A stretch of 64,000 nucleotides of DNA from Thalassobaculum litoreum DSM 18839 (GCF_900102465.1 NZ_FNBW01000003.1:62001-126000), one strand, 5' to 3'; counted from the stretch's first letter, positions 52,388 through 61,442 are shown. The notes: generated from the sequence alone by a model not told the origin. Numbers and translations: made by a program.

Positions 52388-53200
52388 CTATCCCCGCACC
52401 GAGGTGAGCCCGCCATCGACCGGCATGATCAGGCCGGTGACGTACCCCGCCTCGTCGGAGGCCAGGAACAGGGCGGCGTTGGCGACGTCCCAGGCGGTAC
52501 CCATGCGACCGAGCAGGGGAACCCGGGCGTTGCGTTCGCGACGGACCTCCTCGCGGTCGATGTTGCGCTCCCGCGCCCGGCGCTCGATCGCCATGGGCGT
52601 GTCCATCAGGCCGGGCAGGATGGCGTTGGCGCGGATGCCGAACTCGGCGTTCTCGATCGCCAGGTGATGCGTCAGGGTGTTCACCGCCCCCTTGCTGGTC
52701 TTGTAGGCGACGCCGCTGCGGGCGGTCGGCTCCACTCGGGCGCTGATCGAGGAGGTCGAGGAGACGTTCAGGATCACGCCCGCGCGCTGGTCGCGCATGA
52801 CCGGCAGCACATTCTTGCAGGTCATGACCATGCCCTTGAGGTTCATGTCGAACAGCCGGTCCCAGACCTCCATGTCCATCTCCGGCGTCGGCCGGTCGCC
52901 CAGTGACATGCCGACATTGTTGTGCAGGATGTCGATCCGGCCGTAGCGGTCCACGCAGGCGGCGGCCATGGCCCGGCAGCTCTCCTCGTCGGTGATGTCG
53001 GCCTCGAAGGCGGAGGCGGTGCCGCCCGTGTCGGCGATCATCGCGACCGTGTCCTGTGCCGAGGCGATATCCTTGTCGACGACCAGCACCGTCGCACCCT
53101 CCTGTCCGAAGCGCAGGGCGACGGCCCGGCCGTTGCCCATGGTCTCGCCCGGCTGCTGTCCGCCGCCGACGACGATGGCGACCTTGTCCTTCAGGCGCAT
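52388..53200 (-). CDS. SDR family NAD(P)-dependent oxidoreductase
   Basis: 270 residues, classical SDR. Coenzyme loop VAIVVGGGQQPGETMGNGRAVALRF (longer than usual T-G-x3-G-x-G), D in VVDKD suggesting NAD(H) preference, N-N-x-G as HNNVGMS, catalytic Ser in NVSSTSS, and Y166-x3-K170 in AYKTSK; end LASDEAGYVTGLIMPVDGG. It probably oxidises an alcohol to a ketone in the catabolic pathway encoded upstream: it is the last gene of a four-gene minus-strand operon (31 bases after the CMD-family gene). Confidence 0.92.
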   Translation of the reverse strand: MRLKDKVAIVVGGGQQPGETMGNGRAVALRFGQEGATVLVVDKDIASAQDTVAMIADTGGTASAFEADITDEESCRAMAAACVDRYGRIDILHNNVGMSLGDRPTPEMDMEVWDRLFDMNLKGMVMTCKNVLPVMRDQRAGVILNVSSTSSISARVEPTARSGVAYKTSKGAVNTLTHHLAIENAEFGIRANAILPGLMDTPMAIERRARERNIDREEVRRERNARVPLLGRMGTAWDVANAALFLASDEAGYVTGLIMPVDGGLTSVRG

Positions 53201-53231
53201 GCCCGTTCCTCCCGGTTGTTGTTGTTTTGCG

Positions 53232-53786
53232 TCAGGCGGGCAGGGGGAACTGCTCCAGCCAGGGGGCGTAGTCGTCCTCCACGTCGATCTGCAGGCTGGC
53301 GAGGATCCGCACCACGCCGCAGTAGAAGCCGATGGTGACGATCAGGTCGACCAGATCGGCCCGGTCGATCCCGGCCTCCAGGGTGGCGTATGTGGCGTCG
53401 CCGACGGTCATGTCGGTGACCATCTCGCGGGCGGCCCGCAGCACGGCGGTCTCCAGCTCGGGGAAGCCACCGTTGCCCTCCGCCTCGGTCTCCCGGCTGA
53501 TGGCGTGGATGTCTTCCGCACTGACGCCGAACTGCTCCACGCCGAGGCGGCAATGGTGGGAATACTCGTAGGCGCTGCGGGTGAGGTAGCCGACCTGGAT
53601 GATCGCCAGCTCGCGCAGCCGCGCATCGAGGGTGCTGCCGTAGCGGATATGGCCGCCGATGGTGCCGAAGGCGCGGGCCATGCCTGGGCTGTTCGCCAGC
53701 GCCCGGTGCAGGGTGATCGGCCGCTTCAGCAGATCCCTGTCCTCGGGGGCGAGGTCGTCGGGGGTGAGATACGGAACGCGGGCCAC
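53232..53786 (-). CDS. Carboxymuconolactone decarboxylase family protein (no CxxC)
   Basis: 184 residues. The helix with GYLTRSAYEYSHHCRLGVEQFGVS corresponds to the Y-E-W-x-x-H helix of gamma-carboxymuconolactone decarboxylases, not to the CxxC of AhpD; only one Cys (79) is present, so disulfide chemistry is unlikely. End: IVTIGFYCGVVRILASLQIDVE. Within the operon, following the FAD monooxygenase gene by 26 bases and preceding the SDR gene by 31, it probably acts on a ring-derived lactone or acid. Its own substrate cannot be predicted. Confidence 0.85.
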   Translation of the reverse strand: MARVPYLTPDDLAPEDRDLLKRPITLHRALANSPGMARAFGTIGGHIRYGSTLDARLRELAIIQVGYLTRSAYEYSHHCRLGVEQFGVSAEDIHAISRETEAEGNGGFPELETAVLRAAREMVTDMTVGDATYATLEAGIDRADLVDLIVTIGFYCGVVRILASLQIDVEDDYAPWLEQFPLPA

Positions 53787-53812
53787 AGGCTGGGTCTCCT
53801 TCGATGTTGCCG

Positions 53813-54895
53813 TCAGTCCGCGATACCCATCAGGCGTGGACGGAGGATCCGTTGTACGGCATCCAGAGGAACGACCTGGCGGAGCAGCATATTGCGCAGG
53901 CCTCGGGCCATCGGGTTCTTCAGGGTCGCCATCGACAGCATCCGCTCGGTCTGCTGCACGATGGACAGTCCGACCCGGCGGCGGTCGCGCGAATAGGAGG
54001 TCAACCCGCCGTTCGAGATCCGGTCGGCCAGGACGGTCGCGTCCTCGATCCCGAGATTCATGCCGCGCCCGCCGGCGGGGGAGTGAATATGCGCGGCGTC
54101 ACCGGCCAGGAACACGCGGCTGCTGCCGTAGCTGTCGACGATCCGATGCCCGGTGCTGAAGTCGGCGGACCAGGACGGTGTGCCGACGATCTTGCCCATC
54201 GGCAGTTTGGAGAGGGCGTCGGGGACGGTCGTCACGATCCGGAACCGTCGGCCGCCGAGCGGGATCACCAGCATCGCGTGCTCCGGTTGCAGGTGCATGG
54301 TGACCTCGTCGGCGCCGTAGGGCCCGTCGATCTCGACATCGGCGAGGTTCCAGTGCAGCGGGTGCCTTTCGCCCGGGAAACCGACGCCGAGTCCTTTACG
54401 CACCATGCTGTGCGCGCCGTCGGCGCCGATCAGGTAGTCGACCCTGACCTTTGTCTCGCTGCCATCCTCGCTCCGGAGCGTTGCGTCGACAACGTCGTCT
54501 CCGGCGGAGAACGCGGTAAGACCGGTCCGCCTGTCGACGCCGACGCCCAGAGCCAGGAGATCCTCCTCCAGTATCCGTTCCGTTTCGGACTGAGGCAGGG
54601 AGATCAGGAAGTTGTAGCGATGGTCAAGCCGGTCGAAGTGGATATCCGCGAGCGGTTTGGCGCCGGAGAAGAAGCGCATCCTGTTGAGCCGCTGCCCGGC
54701 GGCGATCAGACGCTCGGTCAGACCCGAGCGTTCGAGCAGTTCCATGGTCCGGACATTCACTGCCAGCGCCTTGCTGAGCGTGGTGCGGGCGGCGTTGCTG
54801 TCGACGATGCGAACGGTCGCGCCGTTCCGGGTCAGTCGGTTGGCGGCGGCCAGACCAACCGGTCCGGCTCCCGCGACGAGGACGGACGGTGCCAT
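53813..54895 (-). CDS. FAD-dependent aromatic-type monooxygenase
   Basis: 360 residues, PHBH fold. The N-terminal dinucleotide motif SVLVAGAGPVGLAAANRL (GxGxxG), the middle DG motif YLIGADGAHSMVRKGLG, and the second FAD motif VFLAGDAAHIHSPAGGRGMNLGIEDA (GD) are all intact. It should hydroxylate an aromatic or N-heterocyclic ring using NAD(P)H and oxygen. The protein is at the short end for the family and lacks the C-terminal thioredoxin-like domain of phenol hydroxylases. It is gene 2 of the amidohydrolase-monooxygenase-CMD-SDR operon, 27 bases after gene 1. Confidence 0.93.
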   Translation of the reverse strand: MAPSVLVAGAGPVGLAAANRLTRNGATVRIVDSNAARTTLSKALAVNVRTMELLERSGLTERLIAAGQRLNRMRFFSGAKPLADIHFDRLDHRYNFLISLPQSETERILEEDLLALGVGVDRRTGLTAFSAGDDVVDATLRSEDGSETKVRVDYLIGADGAHSMVRKGLGVGFPGERHPLHWNLADVEIDGPYGADEVTMHLQPEHAMLVIPLGGRRFRIVTTVPDALSKLPMGKIVGTPSWSADFSTGHRIVDSYGSSRVFLAGDAAHIHSPAGGRGMNLGIEDATVLADRISNGGLTSYSRDRRRVGLSIVQQTERMLSMATLKNPMARGLRNMLLRQVVPLDAVQRILRPRLMGIAD

Positions 54896-54922
54896 GGCGA
54901 TCCTCCAATGCGTGTCGCCATC

Positions 54923-56386
54923 CTACACGCTGTCGCGGGTCTCGAACACCATCGGGGCCATCTGGTCGACGGTGCGGCCGGCCCAGTCGCGGGTCGGGAT
55001 GCTGGAGAAGGAGCGCTCCTGCGCCGCCTGGAGCTCGGTCAGGGCGGCGCGCAGGTCGATGGTCGTGACCTCGCCGTCCTTCACCACCTGGTTGCCGTCG
55101 ACGAAGACGTCGCGGATGCCCCGGTCGGTCGAAGCGTAGATCAGCGAGCGGATCGGCTCGCGCACCGGCATCATCGACGGTGCCGTCAGGTCGACGCAGA
55201 CCAGATCGGCGCGGCAGCCGACCGCCAGCTTGCCGATATCGTCGCGGCGCAGGGCCCGCGCCCCGCCGACCGTGGCGGCGTTGAAGATGTCGGAGGTGTT
55301 CAGGTCGTCCACCGTCTCGGCGATGGTGCGGGCCACGGTGGCGACGTTGCGCATCTCCTCCAGGAAGTTGTGCGGATAGGTGTCGGTGCCGATACCCATG
55401 TTGATGCCCTCGCGGACATAGCCGCCGAAGGTGCGCAGGGTGATGCCGCGGCGCATGAACACGGTCGGGCAGTGGGCGACGGTCGTGCTGCTGTCGGCCA
55501 GCAGACGCAGGTCCTCGCGGGTCGACCAGTGCACCCAGGGGTGATGGTCGAGGAAGATGCCATGGCCGATGATCGCGTGCTCGCCCAGCACCCCGATGTC
55601 GCTCATCCACTGTACCGGCGTGCGGCCGTGGCGGCGGATCATCTCCTGGAACTCGTTCACCGACTGGGCGGCGTGGGTCTGCCAGGGCAGGTTCTTCTCC
55701 TGGGCGTAGTCGTAGCTGTCGCGCAGCAGGTCGGCGGAGCAGGTGTCGATCTGCGCCGGCGCCAGCATGCCCATCAGGCGGCCCGACGGATGCTGGTTGG
55801 CGAGATCGATGGTGCGCATCGCCTTCTCGAACCCTGCGCGGCCGCCGCCGGACTCGTCCCAGTCGTACTGAAGCTGGTGGCCGTCATTGGTGTACCATTT
55901 GGCATCCTTGAACATCGGCGCCACGCAGGCCCGGATGCCGGACTCGGCCAGGACGTCGAGCCAGGCATCGAACGGGAAGGAGTAATCGACCACGGTGGTG
56001 ACACCGCTGGTCAGCAGCTCGGCCATGGCGACCCGCAGGCTGGCGGCGAGACCCTCCGGATCGTTCTCGAAGATGGTGAGGAACTCGTAGAGCGAGGAGT
56101 GGAAGAAGCCGGGGCTGCGGATCTCGTCGGTCACGCCCTTGCGCAGCGGCTCGCTGGTCGGGTGGCTGTGGATGTTGACCAGGCCCGGCATTACCATGCG
56201 CTCGGAGCCGTCCATCTCCACGTCGACCTCGCCGGTGTAGCGGCCGCCGACCTGGGTCACGACACCGTTGGCGAAGACCACGTCTCCCCCCTTCAGGTAG
56301 ACGTGCCGGCTCTCCTTGGCGTCCCAGGCGACGATCCAGGCGGCGTTGCGGATCACGGTGGTGCCGGGGGCGGACGGACCGGTCAT
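54923..56386 (-). CDS. Amidohydrolase family protein (ATZ/TRZ/cytosine-deaminase-like)
   Basis: 487 residues. A metal-dependent amidohydrolase: VMPGLVNIHSHPTSEPLRKGV (H-x-H), VDYSFPFD, THAAQSVNEFQEM (metal His), IIGHGIFLDHHPW, and GIGTDTYPHNFLEEM (catalytic Asp), then TVGGARALRRDDIGKLAVGCRADLVCVDL as in SsnA/AtzA-type deaminases and hydrolases. It probably opens or deaminates an N-containing compound. ATG 56386 is preferred; the open frame continues upstream with an Arg/Pro-rich translation. It is the first gene of the operon, divergent from hyuA (215 bases apart). Confidence 0.92.
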   Translation of the reverse strand: MTGPSAPGTTVIRNAAWIVAWDAKESRHVYLKGGDVVFANGVVTQVGGRYTGEVDVEMDGSERMVMPGLVNIHSHPTSEPLRKGVTDEIRSPGFFHSSLYEFLTIFENDPEGLAASLRVAMAELLTSGVTTVVDYSFPFDAWLDVLAESGIRACVAPMFKDAKWYTNDGHQLQYDWDESGGGRAGFEKAMRTIDLANQHPSGRLMGMLAPAQIDTCSADLLRDSYDYAQEKNLPWQTHAAQSVNEFQEMIRRHGRTPVQWMSDIGVLGEHAIIGHGIFLDHHPWVHWSTREDLRLLADSSTTVAHCPTVFMRRGITLRTFGGYVREGINMGIGTDTYPHNFLEEMRNVATVARTIAETVDDLNTSDIFNAATVGGARALRRDDIGKLAVGCRADLVCVDLTAPSMMPVREPIRSLIYASTDRGIRDVFVDGNQVVKDGEVTTIDLRAALTELQAAQERSFSSIPTRDWAGRTVDQMAPMVFETRDSV

Positions 56387-56601
56387 CGGAAGGGCTCCAT
56401 GTCTGTGCGGGCGGGTGCCGGGGGAGGCGAGGAATGGGGAAAGTCTAGGCATACATGGCCGAGCCTCGAAAGCCCTCCAATGCGGTCCTTCCGCGCCGCC
56501 GGACCGCCGACGAATTACAGACGTTGACGTGGCGGGCAATCATGGGAACGATCGAACTCCTCCCGAATGCTGCACCGCAAACTCAGGATTGATTGTCTGC
56601 C
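56387..56601. promoter_or_regulatory. Divergent promoter region between the two catabolic transcription units
   Basis: The 215 bases between amidohydrolase and hyuA must hold promoters for both. Near hyuA an AT-richer stretch (ACCGCAAACTCAGGATTGATT, 56573-56593) is seen. No recognisable operator palindrome was found and no regulator gene is adjacent. Confidence 0.35.
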
Positions 56602-58716
56602 ATGGGCGCTAACCCCCAGTCCGTACGTCTTGCCGTCGATGTCGGCGGCACCTTCACCGATGTGGCCCTTGAGATCGGCGACCCGGCCGCCGATGGCCGG
56701 CGCGTCACTTCCAAGGTTCTGACGACGTCCCGCGCGCCGGAACAGGGGGTGATCGACGGGGTGGAGAAGGCGGTGGCCGAAGCCGGGATCGAGCCCGGTT
56801 CGGTGACGCTGATCATCCACGGCACCACGCTCGCCACCAACGCGCTGATCGAGCGCAAGGGCGCGAAGACCGCGCTGATCACCACCGACGGCCACCGCGA
56901 CGCCGTGGAGATGGCGCAGGAAAACCGGTTCGAGCAGTACGACATCAACATCGACCGCCCGGATCCGATCGTGCCGCGCTACCTGCGCTGGTCGGTGCGC
57001 GAGCGCATGAACTATCGAGGCGACGTGCTGGTGCCGCTCGACGAGGAAAGCGTGCGCGCGCTGATCCCCAAGTTCGAGGAGAACGGTGTGGAGGCGGTGG
57101 CCATCGGCCTGCTGCACTCCTACGCCAACGGCGCGCACGAGGCGCGGGTGGCCGAGATCATCGCCGAGGCGCGGCCGGACCTGGCGATCACCCTGTCCAG
57201 CGAGGTCTGCCCGGAAATCCGCGAGTACGAGCGCCAGTCGACTGCCTCGGCCAATGCCTATGTGCAGCCGAAGATGGCCGGCTATCTGCGCAAGCTGGAG
57301 GACGAGATGCGGTCGCGCGGCTTCGGCTGCCCGTTCCTGCTGATGACCTCGGGCGGCGGCCTGACCGATCTGGACACCGCCGTGCGCTTCCCGATCCGTC
57401 TGGTCGAGTCCGGCCCGGCCGGCGGCGCCATCCTGGCGACCGAGATCGCCAAGGAATGCGGCCTCGCCAACGTGGTCTCCTACGACATGGGCGGGACCAC
57501 GGCGAAGATCTGCCTGATCGACAATTACGCCCCGCAGATGACCCGCACCTTCGAGGTCGCCCGCGTCTACCGCAACATGAAGGGCAGCGGCCTGCCGGTG
57601 CGCATCCCCGCCATCGAGATGGTCGAGATCGGCGCCGGCGGCGGCTCCATCGCCCATGTCGACAATATGGGTCGGCTGCAGGTCGGCCCGGAGAGCGCCG
57701 GCTCCGAACCTGGTCCCGCCTGCTACGGGCGCGGCGGCACGCGCCCGACCGTGACCGACGGCGACGTGGTCATGGGCAAGGTCGACCCGGCCCGCTTCGC
57801 CGGCGGCTCGGTGGCGCTCGATATCGAGGCGTCGCAGAAGGCGGTGGCCAGCGATGTCGGTAAGCCGATGGAGCTGGAAGGCCGTCTCGCCGCCTTCGCG
57901 CTGGCCGAGATCGTCGACGAGAACATGGCGAATGCCGCCCGCGTCCACGCCATCGAATGGGGCAAGGACATCTCCGCCCGCGCGATGATCGCCTTCGGTG
58001 GGGCGGCCCCGCTGCACGCCGCCCGTCTGGCCGAGAAGCTGGCGATCGACACCATCGTGGTGCCGACGGGGGCCGGTGTCGGCTCCGCCATCGGCTTCCT
58101 GCGCGCGCCGGTCTCCTACGAAGTGGTGCGCAGCCGCTACCTGCTGCTGTCCGACTTCGACGCGGGGACGGTGAACGAGCTGCTGTCCGGTATGTCGGCC
58201 GAAGCCCGCGCCATCGTCAGCGCGGCCGCTGTCGGGGTCGAGCTGACGGAGACCCGGGTCGCCTATATGCGCTATTCCGGCCAGGGCCACGAGATCACCG
58301 TGCCATTGCCGGAGGGCGACCTGACCGCCGCCGATGGCGACGCCATCCGCAAATCCTTCGAGGCCGAATACGCCAAGCTCTACGGCCGCACGATCCCCGA
58401 CGTGGAGCCGGAAATCCTGTCCTGGACCCTGACCGTGGCGGCACCGATCGCGCTGTCGCCGGAGGCCTCGACGGCGGCCGGAGACGCCGGGACCGCCACG
58501 CCGATCGACAGCCGCGTGGTGTTCGATCCCGACCTGCAGCGCGATGCCGACTACGCCATCCATGCCCGCACGGACCTGGCACCCGGCATGACCGTGGCCG
58601 GTCCGGCGCTGATCGTCGAGGACCAGACCACGACCGTCGTGACCTCCACCTTCGACGCCAAGGTGGACGGCCTCGGCTACCTGATCCTGACCGCCAAGCA
58701 CAAGACGGCGGCGTGA
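56602..58716 (+). CDS. hyuA: Hydantoinase/oxoprolinase family protein, A subunit
   Basis: 704 residues. ASKHA-fold ATP-binding domains: RLAVDVGGTFTDVALEIGD at the start, IHGTTLATNALIERKGAKTALITT, SGPAGGAILATEIAKECG, VSYDMGGTTAKICLID, EIGAGGGSIAHVDNMGRLQVGPESAGSEPGPACYGRGGTRPTVTDGDVV. These match HyuA, the ATP-dependent hydantoinase/5-oxoprolinase/acetophenone-carboxylase large subunit. With HyuB it opens a cyclic amide or carboxylates a ketone. ATG 56602 is chosen; a TTG at 56593 is an alternative. The hyuB start follows 11 bases after the stop. Confidence 0.95.
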   Translation: MGANPQSVRLAVDVGGTFTDVALEIGDPAADGRRVTSKVLTTSRAPEQGVIDGVEKAVAEAGIEPGSVTLIIHGTTLATNALIERKGAKTALITTDGHRDAVEMAQENRFEQYDINIDRPDPIVPRYLRWSVRERMNYRGDVLVPLDEESVRALIPKFEENGVEAVAIGLLHSYANGAHEARVAEIIAEARPDLAITLSSEVCPEIREYERQSTASANAYVQPKMAGYLRKLEDEMRSRGFGCPFLLMTSGGGLTDLDTAVRFPIRLVESGPAGGAILATEIAKECGLANVVSYDMGGTTAKICLIDNYAPQMTRTFEVARVYRNMKGSGLPVRIPAIEMVEIGAGGGSIAHVDNMGRLQVGPESAGSEPGPACYGRGGTRPTVTDGDVVMGKVDPARFAGGSVALDIEASQKAVASDVGKPMELEGRLAAFALAEIVDENMANAARVHAIEWGKDISARAMIAFGGAAPLHAARLAEKLAIDTIVVPTGAGVGSAIGFLRAPVSYEVVRSRYLLLSDFDAGTVNELLSGMSAEARAIVSAAAVGVELTETRVAYMRYSGQGHEITVPLPEGDLTAADGDAIRKSFEAEYAKLYGRTIPDVEPEILSWTLTVAAPIALSPEASTAAGDAGTATPIDSRVVFDPDLQRDADYAIHARTDLAPGMTVAGPALIVEDQTTTVVTSTFDAKVDGLGYLILTAKHKTAA

Positions 58717-58727
58717 GGAGAATGACC

Positions 58728-60422
58728 ATGAGCACCAACCGTTCGGCCCTCGACCAGATCCACATCCAGATCCAGTGGAACCGTCTGCTCTCCGTCGTCG
58801 AGGAGCAGGCCCAGACCCTCGTGCGCACGGCCTTCTCCACCTCCGCGCGGGAGGCCGGCGACATCTCCGCCGGCGTGTTCGACACCGACGGCCAGATGCT
58901 GGCCCAGGCGGTGACCGGCACCCCCGGCCACGTGAACGCCATGGCGGCTTCGGTCTGTTTCTTCCTGGAGGTCTACCCGATCGACACGATGAAGGACGGC
59001 GACGTCTACATCACCAACGATCCGTGGAAGGGCACCGGCCACCTGAACGACATCACCGTCGTCACCCCGACCTTCCTGGACGGCAAGCCGGTCGGCCTGT
59101 TCGCCTGCACCTCCCACGTGGTGGATATCGGCGGCCGCGGCTTCGGTCCGGACGGCCGGCAGGTCTACGAAGAGGGGATCAACATCCCGATCATGCCGCT
59201 GGCCCGCGAGGGCGAGGTGGATCGCGGCCTGCTGCACCTGATCAAGGTGAATGTCCGCAACCCGATCGAGGTGGAAGGCGACATCTACTCGCTGATGGCC
59301 TGCAACGAGGTCGGCGGGCGCCGGCTGGTGGAGATGATGCGCGAGTTCGGCATGACCGATCTCGGCGAGCTCGGCCGCCACATCATCGAGAGCTCCCGCG
59401 CCGGGATGCTGGAGGAGATCGGCAAGCTGCCCAAGGGCACCTATCGCAACTCCATGCGGATCGACGGGTTCGAGAGCGAGGTCGACCTGGTCGGCTCCCT
59501 CACCGTCTCCGAGGACGGCATCGACATCGACTTCGACGGCACCTCGGGCACCTCGCGCTACGGCATCAACGTGCCGCTGACCTATACCCAGGCCTATGCC
59601 AGCTTCGGCGTGCGCTGCGTGATCGGCGGCTCGATCCCGAACAACGCCGGCTCCCTCGGCGTGATCCGGATCACCGCACCCGAAGGCTCGATCCTGAACG
59701 CCCCACCGCCCTGCGCGGTGGCCGCGCGCCACGTCATCGGCCAGATGCTGCCGGACGTCATGCTCGGCTGCCTGAACCACATCATCCCGGACAAGGTCCC
59801 GGCCGAAGGCACGAGCTGCCTGTGGAACCCGGTGCTGCTCGGCGGCCGCGGGATCGTCGACGGCGATTACGGCGACAGCCGGCCCTTCGCCATGAACACC
59901 TTCCATACCGGCGGCACCGGCGCGCGGCCGGGCAAGGACGGCATGGACGCCACCTCCTTCCCCTCGGGCGTGCGCAACACGCCGGTGGAAGTGAACGAGA
60001 CCATCGCCCCGCTGATCTTCTGGAAGAAGGAGTACCGCACGGATTCCGGCGGTGCCGGCACCTATCGCGGCGGCACGGGCCAGGTGATGGAGATCGCCCA
60101 TGCCGACGGCAAGCCCTTCGCCATCTCCTCCATGTTCGACCGGGTGATCCATCCGCCGCGCGGCCGCAACGGCGGTGCCAACGGGCAGACCGGCAAGATC
60201 TACCTGAAGTCCGGCCCGAAGCTTCAGGGCAAGGGGCGCCAGACGATCCCGGCGGGCGATACGCTGGTGCTGGAGATGCCGGGCGGCGGCGGGCTGGGCA
60301 GTCCGGCCGACCGCGATCCGGCGACCCTGGCCATCGACGTGCGCGACGGCTTCGTCAGCGAGGCCGCGGCGCGGGAGGCCTATGGCTGGACCGAGCCGCA
60401 ACTTGTCGCCGGCGACGACTGA
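58728..60422 (+). CDS. hyuB: Hydantoinase/oxoprolinase family protein, B subunit
   Basis: 564 residues. HyuB signatures: VEEQAQTLVRTAFSTSAREAGDISAGVFD, GTPGHVNAMAASVCFFLE, DVYITNDPWKGTGHLNDITVVTP, SHVVDIGGRGFG, and the glycine-rich end YRGGTGQVMEI...LEMPGGGGLGSPADRDP. Together with the upstream gene it forms the two-subunit ATP-dependent enzyme. ATG 58728 is preferred to 58722 because GAGGAG ends at 58720, leaving seven rather than one base of spacing. The pair is divergent from the amidohydrolase operon, the natural partner for degrading a cyclic amide. Confidence 0.94.
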   Translation: MSTNRSALDQIHIQIQWNRLLSVVEEQAQTLVRTAFSTSAREAGDISAGVFDTDGQMLAQAVTGTPGHVNAMAASVCFFLEVYPIDTMKDGDVYITNDPWKGTGHLNDITVVTPTFLDGKPVGLFACTSHVVDIGGRGFGPDGRQVYEEGINIPIMPLAREGEVDRGLLHLIKVNVRNPIEVEGDIYSLMACNEVGGRRLVEMMREFGMTDLGELGRHIIESSRAGMLEEIGKLPKGTYRNSMRIDGFESEVDLVGSLTVSEDGIDIDFDGTSGTSRYGINVPLTYTQAYASFGVRCVIGGSIPNNAGSLGVIRITAPEGSILNAPPPCAVAARHVIGQMLPDVMLGCLNHIIPDKVPAEGTSCLWNPVLLGGRGIVDGDYGDSRPFAMNTFHTGGTGARPGKDGMDATSFPSGVRNTPVEVNETIAPLIFWKKEYRTDSGGAGTYRGGTGQVMEIAHADGKPFAISSMFDRVIHPPRGRNGGANGQTGKIYLKSGPKLQGKGRQTIPAGDTLVLEMPGGGGLGSPADRDPATLAIDVRDGFVSEAAAREAYGWTEPQLVAGDD

Positions 60423-60509
60423 TTGTCGGAAGACACTTGTGGCTGACCGCCGAGTTGCGGATAACCGACACACGGGGCGTTCTGGGGAGAGCGCCCCGAC
60501 GGAGCCGGG

Positions 60510-60899
60510 ATGGCTGATCTGGACTGGACCTATGATTCCGAACGCCGGCTCTTCGTCGTGCGGTATTTTGGGCGCGTAACCCTTGAGGTCTTTCTGAAGG
60601 CCCGCGCCGCCCGGCGGTCGGTCGATGCCGCGTACGGCCAGGCTCGGGTGCTGATCGATGCCCGAAATGCCGACGTGAGCGAACTCACGGGCGAGGATTT
60701 CAAGGCGATGGAGGCCGAGCGGGGAACGGGGTTCGACGGGATCGCCGAGCCGGCGGCGGCGCTCGTCGGCAGCGAGATCGATCGGGATATCGCGACGCTC
60801 TGGGCATTCTATCGCAACCGGTCGGTCCCGGGCTCCACCGCGGTGTTCCTGAGCGAGCGCGAGGCGGTGGCCTGGCTGATGGCCTACCCCCGAGGGTAG
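60510..60899 (+). CDS. Hypothetical protein, possibly STAS/SpoIIAA-like
   Basis: 129 residues, soluble. The alternating strand/helix pattern, with LFVVRYFGRVTLEVFLKARAARRSV, ARVLIDARNADVSELTGEDFKAM and a C-terminal REAVAWLMAYPR, is like SpoIIAA/STAS-fold single-domain proteins common in alphaproteobacteria, but no diagnostic residue fixes this. It begins 87 bases after hyuB on the same strand. Its start ATG 60510 follows CGGGAT, a moderate ribosome site. Function unknown. Confidence 0.6.
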   Translation: MADLDWTYDSERRLFVVRYFGRVTLEVFLKARAARRSVDAAYGQARVLIDARNADVSELTGEDFKAMEAERGTGFDGIAEPAAALVGSEIDRDIATLWAFYRNRSVPGSTAVFLSEREAVAWLMAYPRG

Positions 60900-60906
60900 G
60901 CGTCTC

Positions 60907-61161
60907 TCACACCATGATGTTCAGGATGGTGCCGCGCGGCGCGTTCGGATTGAGGAGACGCACCTGATCGGCCGTGCGCTCCAGGTCGAACTGGCGCCGC
61001 TCCGCTTCGTCCAGCGGCTCGGCGATGGCGGTCTCCGGCGGCCGCTCGGCGCCGGCGCGGGACGCACGGGCGTCGTTCCGACGCTCCGTCGCGTCGGTGA
61101 CCGCCCCCCGCTGTCCGTCGACCGGAGGGAATACCGGCAATCCTGTGGGGCCGATCGCCAT
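60907..61161 (-). CDS. Small protein of unknown function (84 aa) ending RGTILNIMV
   Basis: 84 residues, not recognised. The first part is Pro/Gly-rich (MAIGPTGLPVFPPVDGQRG) and basic, followed by a charged helix (LDEAERRQFDLERTADQVRLL) and the end NAPRGTILNIMV. Start ATG 61161 has GGGAG nine bases upstream; the frame is open to 61245. The upstream region is strongly AT-rich with a palindrome (61234-61265). Its C-terminal motif R-G-x-[IV]-[LI]-[ND]-I-[LM]-[SV] recurs in the next small gene at 61443, suggesting a common family or interaction. It converges on the 129-aa gene (7 bases). Confidence 0.5.
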   Translation of the reverse strand: MAIGPTGLPVFPPVDGQRGAVTDATERRNDARASRAGAERPPETAIAEPLDEAERRQFDLERTADQVRLLNPNAPRGTILNIMV

Positions 61162-61228
61162 GACCGTTGCTCCCGTGCTGTCTCTCTGGGTCGCGTCTGC
61201 TGCGTTCCGGGAGCCCGATGAGCCGGCT

Positions 61229-61275
61229 CCCATATATAAAATCATATTTTCAGATAATTTTATATAATTTCTATC
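61229..61275. promoter_or_regulatory. AT-rich palindromic island
   Basis: ATATAAAAT (61234-61242) and ATTTTATAT (61257-61265) are an inverted pair, 14 bases apart, in a stretch of almost pure A/T within a GC-rich genome. It lies 73 bases before the 84-aa gene start and may be a promoter or binding site of an AT-recognising regulator such as MucR/Ros. The 61246-61442 gap otherwise holds a short palindrome GATCAC-GAA-GTGATC (61390-61404) and no gene. Confidence 0.5.
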
Positions 61276-61442
61276 GAAGTCATTTCAAGTGACTTCTTAC
61301 CGGCCAGGCCGCGTCGGGAGTTCTTGGGGGAGAAGCCTCGGATTTGGCTCTAAAACAATGAGATGGAGCAGAGTCACGCACGCTGACGCGATCACGAAGT
61401 GATCCCGTCACCGCACGATCTGCGCTAGGCGGGCGTGAGCGG

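Noticed and set aside
53804-56527. A 907-codon plus-strand open frame opposite the monooxygenase and amidohydrolase
   Set aside because: Antisense to two genes with intact catalytic motifs; composition typical of third-position GC shadow.
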